Assembly (NCBI GenBank): GCA_016710335.1
Contig: JADJXQ010000001.1
Span: forward strand, 372,001-436,000
Reading direction: 5' to 3'
Length of the DNA stretch: 64,000 nt
Source of the DNA: Rhodospirillales bacterium
Lineage (GTDB): Bacteria; Pseudomonadota; Alphaproteobacteria; Rhodospirillales; Defluviicoccaceae
The notes under the pieces are model-generated. The model was not told the DNA's origin. It saw only the letters and a list, made by a program, of their open reading frames with translations, and did not search any database. Below are positions 56,747-64,000 of the stretch, in pieces. A program made the position numbers and the translations under genes. Position 1 is the first letter of the stretch, and every line of letters begins with the position of its first letter.

Positions 56747-57034
56747 ATGCCGGTTGCGCGTCCGGTGCGCGTGTTCGCTTACGACATCACCGCCGACCGG
56801 GTGCGGGACAAGGTGGCGGCGGTGCTGGAGGCGGTGGCGGTGCGGATCCAGCTTTCGGTGTTCGAGGGGCGGATGAGCGATGCCGAGGTGGCGGCGGTGA
56901 TGCGTGAGCTGGAGCCGCTGTTCGAGCCGGGGGACAAGCTCCGCGTCTACACGCTCTCGGACCGGATGCTGGACGCCTGCCGGCGGATCGGCGGGGCGCC
57001 GCTGCCGGAGCCGCACGACTTCTGGCTGTTGTGA
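56747..57034 (+). CDS. cas2: Cas2
   Basis: A 95-aa Cas2 that bridges two Cas1 dimers in the spacer-integration complex. VFAYDITADRVRDKVAAVLE is the first beta-alpha unit with the conserved Asp, and VRIQLSVFEGRMSDAEV the second strand. GAGGACGAGG precedes the ATG. It lies 33 bp after RT-Cas1 and its stop overlaps the cas6 start. Confidence 0.95.
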   Translation: MPVARPVRVFAYDITADRVRDKVAAVLEAVAVRIQLSVFEGRMSDAEVAAVMRELEPLFEPGDKLRVYTLSDRMLDACRRIGGAPLPEPHDFWLL

Positions 57035-57984
57035 GCGCGCGGGAGCAGCCGCAGCGCGGGATCTTCGCGCCGCACCCGGGGCTCCGAGCGCGGCTCGATG
57101 ATCCGCCGGTGACGCTCGATTTCGATGCGCTGGCGATGCACTGGCGGCGGACGTTCCTGGTATTCGTCTGCGCCCGGCCGGAGGCTCTGGAGGAGGGTCC
57201 GTGGCTGGCGGCGGCCTTGCGCGGCGCCTGGGGCCGGCAGCTTCTGGCGATGGCGGCGCACGAGCATCAGGGGGCGCGGCATCGCCGGCGGGCGGATCCG
57301 TTCGGCCGGGCGTCGGCGCTGGAGGTATTCTTCCGGGAACACGCGCACCTCACCCCGCGCCTGGCGGTGCCGAAGCCGTTCGTCATCGCCATCGAAAGCG
57401 ACGCCGGCGCGGTGCGGATCACGCTGACCCTGTTCGGCGTCGCCGGGTTCTGGCGCCGGGACGCGCGGGACGCGATGATGGCGGCCCTGGCGGCCGGGCT
57501 GCCGCTTCGCGGGGACGGGCGACTGCGCCGGCGGTACGACCTGACGGATGTGTACTGGGGACGAAGCGAAAGCGTGTCGGTGCCGGAGCCGGCGCGGCAG
57601 GTGCTGCTGCGGTTGCGCACGCCACTCTGTCTCAGGGCGAGCGGCGCGATTGAGAACAACCTCGACGACCTGGGGATGTCGCTGGTCAACCGCCTGAGCG
57701 GCCTTGCGCGCTGGCAGGGGGTGCGGATCGACACCGACTGGGGCGGATGGCGGGAGCGCTCGAAACGCGTCCGCGCGACACTCGACCACGCCGGGTTCCA
57801 TGCCGGCCGGCGGCACTCCTCGGCCCAGCCCGGGCGCGAGATCCCACATGTGGGACTCACCGGGACGATCCGCCTCGAGGGCCCGCTCGGCCCGTTCATG
57901 CCGCTCCTCGCCTTGGGCGAAACGGCGCATGCGGGCGCCCGAGCCGCCTTCGGCTTCGGCGCCTACGAATTGCTGGTGTATTGA
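57031..57984 (+). CDS. cas6: Cas6-like crRNA-processing endonuclease
   Basis: A 317-aa RAMP-fold protein with a GTG start that overlaps the cas2 stop (GTGA). A C-terminal Gly-rich loop, HAGARAAFGFGAYELL, is the Cas6 signature; the middle has VRITLTLFGVAGFWRRD and a GLTGTIRLEGPLGPF strand. It cuts pre-crRNA inside the palindromic repeat (GCCCGCG...CGCGGGC), which can fold to a short stem. The catalytic His is not certain by eye. Confidence 0.8.
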   Translation: MSAREQPQRGIFAPHPGLRARLDDPPVTLDFDALAMHWRRTFLVFVCARPEALEEGPWLAAALRGAWGRQLLAMAAHEHQGARHRRRADPFGRASALEVFFREHAHLTPRLAVPKPFVIAIESDAGAVRITLTLFGVAGFWRRDARDAMMAALAAGLPLRGDGRLRRRYDLTDVYWGRSESVSVPEPARQVLLRLRTPLCLRASGAIENNLDDLGMSLVNRLSGLARWQGVRIDTDWGGWRERSKRVRATLDHAGFHAGRRHSSAQPGREIPHVGLTGTIRLEGPLGPFMPLLALGETAHAGARAAFGFGAYELLVY

Positions 57985-58073
57985 GACGGTGGAGCGGCTG
58001 CACAACCCTTAACACTCAACCCGCTTCGTGCTACTCAACTTTTCTGAGAGGCACCAAGGGTAGCGGAGGCAAG

Positions 58074-61572
<3,499 letters not shown>

Positions 61573-61576
<4 letters not shown>

Positions 61577-62166
61577 ACCGGGAGAATCTTGAGGAACTCC
61601 ACTACATCACGCCGATTGCCAACCTCCCGTCGATACTTGAACACGGAATTCTCTCTCATCGCCGGGTGGCCAGACTTCAGCATGAATCCGTCGCCAAACA
61701 GGAGGTCCAGAACCTGCGAGCCAAAGTGCGCGTGCCCGGAGGGCGCGCCCTGCACGACTACGTTAACCTCTACGTCTGCGCGCGAAATCCGATGCTCTTC
61801 AAGTGCCGGGACATGCATCGAAGCCTTTGCGTGTTGAGGGTCGGCACGACGGTGCTCGATCTCCCGAACGTTGTGATCACCGACCAGAACGCAGCGAGTG
61901 ACTACCGCCGTTTCAGTCCCGCTCCGGGCGGGCTGTCGATTATCGACGAGGCGAAGGTCTTTGCGGAGTACTGGACCCACCCACAGGATCCGATTGCCGA
62001 GCTGCGTCACAAATCCGTGAAGTGCGCAGAGGTGCTGGTGCCAGATTTGGTAGACGCTGGCTACATTTTTGGTGCATACGTTTCCAACGCTGGAAGCTCG
62101 GCGAGTCTGACTGAACAGGCTCCGGGGCTGCAGGTGGCGATCAATGCACACCTGTTCTTTCGGTGA
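61573..62166 (+). CDS. darT: DarT, DNA thymidine ADP-ribosyltransferase toxin
   Basis: A 197-aa DUF4433 protein. It starts LEELHYITPIANLPSILEHG as in DarT, has RALHDYVNLYVCARNPML, and keeps the catalytic Glu153 in KCAEVLVPD. DarT uses NAD to ADP-ribosylate thymidine in single-stranded DNA, blocking replication, and acts against phage. Its ATG overlaps the helicase stop, so its translation is coupled to that gene. Confidence 0.92.
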
Positions 62167-62177
62167 GTGGGAGGACC

Positions 62178-63308
62178 ATGATCACCGTCCGTGTCGGCGA
62201 CCTGTTCGCGTCCAAAGCACAGACCCTGGTCAACACGGTGAACTGCGTTGGCATCATGGGCAAGGGAATCGCGCTGGAATTCAAGAGGCGCTTCCCGGAA
62301 ATGTTCCGCGACTACGAGAAGCGCTGCGACGCCAGAGAGGTCAGGCTCGGACGCCCCTACCTATACAAGGATCTCGTCGACCACTGGGTCCTGAACTTTC
62401 CGACCAAGGATCACTGGCGGTCGGTTTCCAAGCTGGACGACATTGTCGAAGGCCTCGCGTACCTCCAGGCACACTATCGCGAGTGGGGCATTACGTCGCT
62501 TGCCGTTCCCCCGCTCGGATGCGGCCATGGCCAGCTCGAGTGGAAGGTGGTCGGCCCGACGCTCCATCGCTACCTGAGCGAACTGGACACCCCTGTCGAA
62601 CTCTACGCGCCGCACGGCACGCCTGCCGACCTGATGGACGAGGCTTTTCTTGCCGGGTCAGTTGCGAATCCTCCGGTGTTTGGGCGAAGCCTGCACGGCT
62701 CGCGCGTCAGTCCGGCAATCGTCGCCCTGGTGGCGATCCTGTCGCGCATCAACCGCGAAACGTACCACTGGCCGATTGGCCGCACCACGTTTCAGAAGAT
62801 CGCCTATTTCGCGACCGAGAGCGGCATCCCCACGGGCTTGCAATACCAGCGCGGCAGCTACGGCCCGTTCGCCGCCGACCTCAAGCAGGTGATCTCCTGC
62901 CTCGTGAACCATCAGCTCGTAGCCGAGACAAAGCGCGGGCAGATGTTCGAAATCAAGCCGGGACCGACCTATCGCGACGCACGCGAGGTTTCCAAGCCGC
63001 AACTCAGGGAATGGGTTCCGCTCATCGAGCATGTCGCGGATCTGTTCTTGAGGCTGCCCACCACGACCGACGCCGAGATCGCCGCCACTGTCCATTTCGC
63101 CGCAAAGGAGGTGGCCGAGAAAACCGACGGCAAAGCCACTGAGATCGAGGTGGTCGACGAGGTCATGCGCTGGAAGCAGAAGCGGCGGCCGCCCATAAAC
63201 CGAAACGACGTGGCCAACACCACCCGCAATCTGAACCTTCTTGGCTGGGTGGATCTGGTTCCGAGTTCGGAACTCGACCCCGCTGACGAGGAGCTGGCCT
63301 ACGCCTAG
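62178..63308 (+). CDS. darG: DarG, macrodomain antitoxin with C-terminal domain
   Basis: A 376-aa antitoxin. An N-terminal macrodomain (ITVRVGDLFASKAQTLVNTV, GIMGKGIALEFKRRFP, LAVPPLGCGHGQLEW) removes ADP-ribose from DNA. A C-terminal half (from about 165; TFQKIAYFATESGIPTG, YGPFAADLKQVI) is the winged-helix-like part that sequesters DarT. It immediately follows darT. A GTG at 62163 is an alternative start. Confidence 0.92.
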   Translation: MITVRVGDLFASKAQTLVNTVNCVGIMGKGIALEFKRRFPEMFRDYEKRCDAREVRLGRPYLYKDLVDHWVLNFPTKDHWRSVSKLDDIVEGLAYLQAHYREWGITSLAVPPLGCGHGQLEWKVVGPTLHRYLSELDTPVELYAPHGTPADLMDEAFLAGSVANPPVFGRSLHGSRVSPAIVALVAILSRINRETYHWPIGRTTFQKIAYFATESGIPTGLQYQRGSYGPFAADLKQVISCLVNHQLVAETKRGQMFEIKPGPTYRDAREVSKPQLREWVPLIEHVADLFLRLPTTTDAEIAATVHFAAKEVAEKTDGKATEIEVVDEVMRWKQKRRPPINRNDVANTTRNLNLLGWVDLVPSSELDPADEELAYA

Positions 63309-63372
63309 TGCACAGATCCATTCAAGTGATTGAATCGGATGGGTCATATTGTGCAGGGAAACAAGAAGTTGC

Positions 63373-63407
63373 GTGCAGCGGTGCATTCACTGAATGCACC
63401 GCTGCAC
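63373..63407. promoter_or_regulatory. Perfect 17-bp inverted repeat before the methylase gene
   Basis: GTGCAGCGGTGCATTCA, one base, TGAATGCACCGCTGCAC: a 35-base perfect palindrome in the 130-bp gap between darG and the DUF1156 gene. A second, looser ATTCA/TGAAT pair sits at 63320-63335. A near loop-less palindrome is more like an operator than a terminator, and no T run follows. Confidence 0.55.
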
Positions 63408-63438
63408 TAGCCTTGTCGCGCGAAAGGGGCGCGGCATC

Positions 63439-64000
63439 ATGGAGCCTCCGTACAAGAAAAAGCTTATCGAGGTGGCGTTGCCGCTGGAGGCGATCAATGC
63501 GGCCTCGGCCAAGGAGAAGTCGATCCGGCACGGGCATCCGTCGACGCTGCATCTGTGGTGGGCGCGACGGCCGCTTGCAGCGTGCCGGGCGGTGCTGTTC
63601 GCGCAACTGGTGGACGATCCGTCGGAGCGGGTGGACGAGCTTCTGGCCGATCCGGAGACGCGACGGAAGGCCGAGGCGCGCTTGCGCGAGCAACGGAAGG
63701 AGTGGGCGCTTCGCCGCGAGAAGGCCGACGAGGCGGGCATGGCAGGCGGCCGCGCGGCCGAGATCGAGCCCGAGCCGACGCTGGAAAACGCGGCGGCAAT
63801 GGTCGAACGCGAGCGCCTGTTTGCGATCATTGAGGATCTGGTCAAGTGGGAGAACACCACCAACGAGACCGTCCTCGAGCGGGCGCGGGCCGAAATTCGC
63901 AGGTCCTGTGGCGATAACCCGCCGCCGGTCTACGACCCCTTCTGCGGCGGCGGCTCGATCCCGCTGGAGGCACAGCGGCTTGGCCTCGAGGCCCATGCCT
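63439..64000 (+). CDS. DUF1156 DNA methylase, N-terminal part (cut by window end)
   Basis: 187 codons are visible. It begins MEPPYKKKLIEVALPLEAIN, has the DUF1156 block SIRHGHPSTLHLWWARRPLA, and near the cut VYDPFCGGGSIPLEAQRLG, a SAM-binding motif. It is predicted to be an adenine methyltransferase of a DISARM type 1 (DrmMI) or Hma-like defence system, protecting host DNA while the helicase upstream acts on foreign DNA. A GAAAGGGGCG ribosome site precedes the ATG. The catalytic NPPY-type motif lies beyond the window. Confidence 0.88.
   Translation, partial: MEPPYKKKLIEVALPLEAINAASAKEKSIRHGHPSTLHLWWARRPLAACRAVLFAQLVDDPSERVDELLADPETRRKAEARLREQRKEWALRREKADEAGMAGGRAAEIEPEPTLENAAAMVERERLFAIIEDLVKWENTTNETVLERARAEIRRSCGDNPPPVYDPFCGGGSIPLEAQRLGLEAHA

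Noticed and set aside
57747..58073. Upstream extension of the helicase frame through the end of cas6
   Set aside because: The GTG at 58074 has a good ribosome site (GGAGGC) and begins at conserved sequence; the extension is an antiframe of cas6.

Overview
The window is GC-rich (apart from CRISPR spacers and leaders) and looks like an alphaproteobacterial chromosome, possibly Rhodospirillales-like. The evidence is a groES-groEL operon behind a CIRCE operator, a YdcH/DUF465 protein, a VTT-domain membrane protein, a PrpE propionyl-CoA synthetase, an adjacent thiolase and SDR, and a type I secretion pair. The genus cannot be fixed from the sequence alone. The first ~2.08 kb is almost pure C and then G homopolymer and is very probably a sequencing or assembly artefact.

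From 2.1 to 35 kb the content is ordinary chromosome. In order: the remnant of a three-Cys-motif partner gene; prpE and a divergent acyl-CoA synthetase; a frameshifted ParA-like ATPase; a universal stress protein; a methylthioadenosine salvage cluster (mtnP, mtnA) with a START-domain protein; a membrane protein and a glycosyltransferase; a diguanylate cyclase; a PhoR-like kinase; a methyltransferase; a type I secretion ABC/HlyD pair with a Sel1 lipoprotein; an isoprenylcysteine-methyltransferase-like protein; a FecR-domain protein with a very long Gly/Ala tail; an ExeA-like ATPase fused to a peptidoglycan-binding domain; an SDR and a thiolase; small hypotheticals; groES-groEL.

A tRNA-Arg(ACG) at 35.18 kb, followed by a tyrosine integrase, marks the edge of a defence island that runs to the right end of the window. 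The island holds a type III CRISPR-Cas locus. Two convergently transcribed arrays, each of 19 repeats, flank an effector operon of cas10, a two-RAMP protein, a second two-RAMP protein, a large TIGR03986-like RAMP protein and a small DHH-family phosphoesterase. Outside array 1 lies a 1065-aa protein with a C-terminal membrane domain. Outside array 2 lie RT-Cas1, Cas2 and Cas6. An IS256-family element has split one repeat of array 1. A BrnTA toxin-antitoxin pair (toxin frameshifted) sits beside array 2. The adaptation genes run on into a DISARM/Hma-like SNF2 helicase (frameshifted), a translationally coupled DarT-DarG toxin-antitoxin pair and the start of a DUF1156 DNA methylase cut by the window end.

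Three observations stand out. (1) The N-terminus of the 1065-aa membrane protein aligns with the small DHH phosphoesterase but has lost the DHH and Asp catalytic residues. This suggests a nucleotide-sensing membrane effector paired with a signal-degrading enzyme. (2) At least seven of the 36 spacers, all in the orientation where the crRNA is antisense, contain a Shine-Dalgarno sequence correctly spaced before an ATG. This fits spacers drawn from, or selected against, mRNA translation-initiation regions by an RT-Cas1 system. (3) The two array leaders share a duplicated motif at the same distance from the first repeat. Several single-base frameshifts could be decay or sequence error and are flagged individually.
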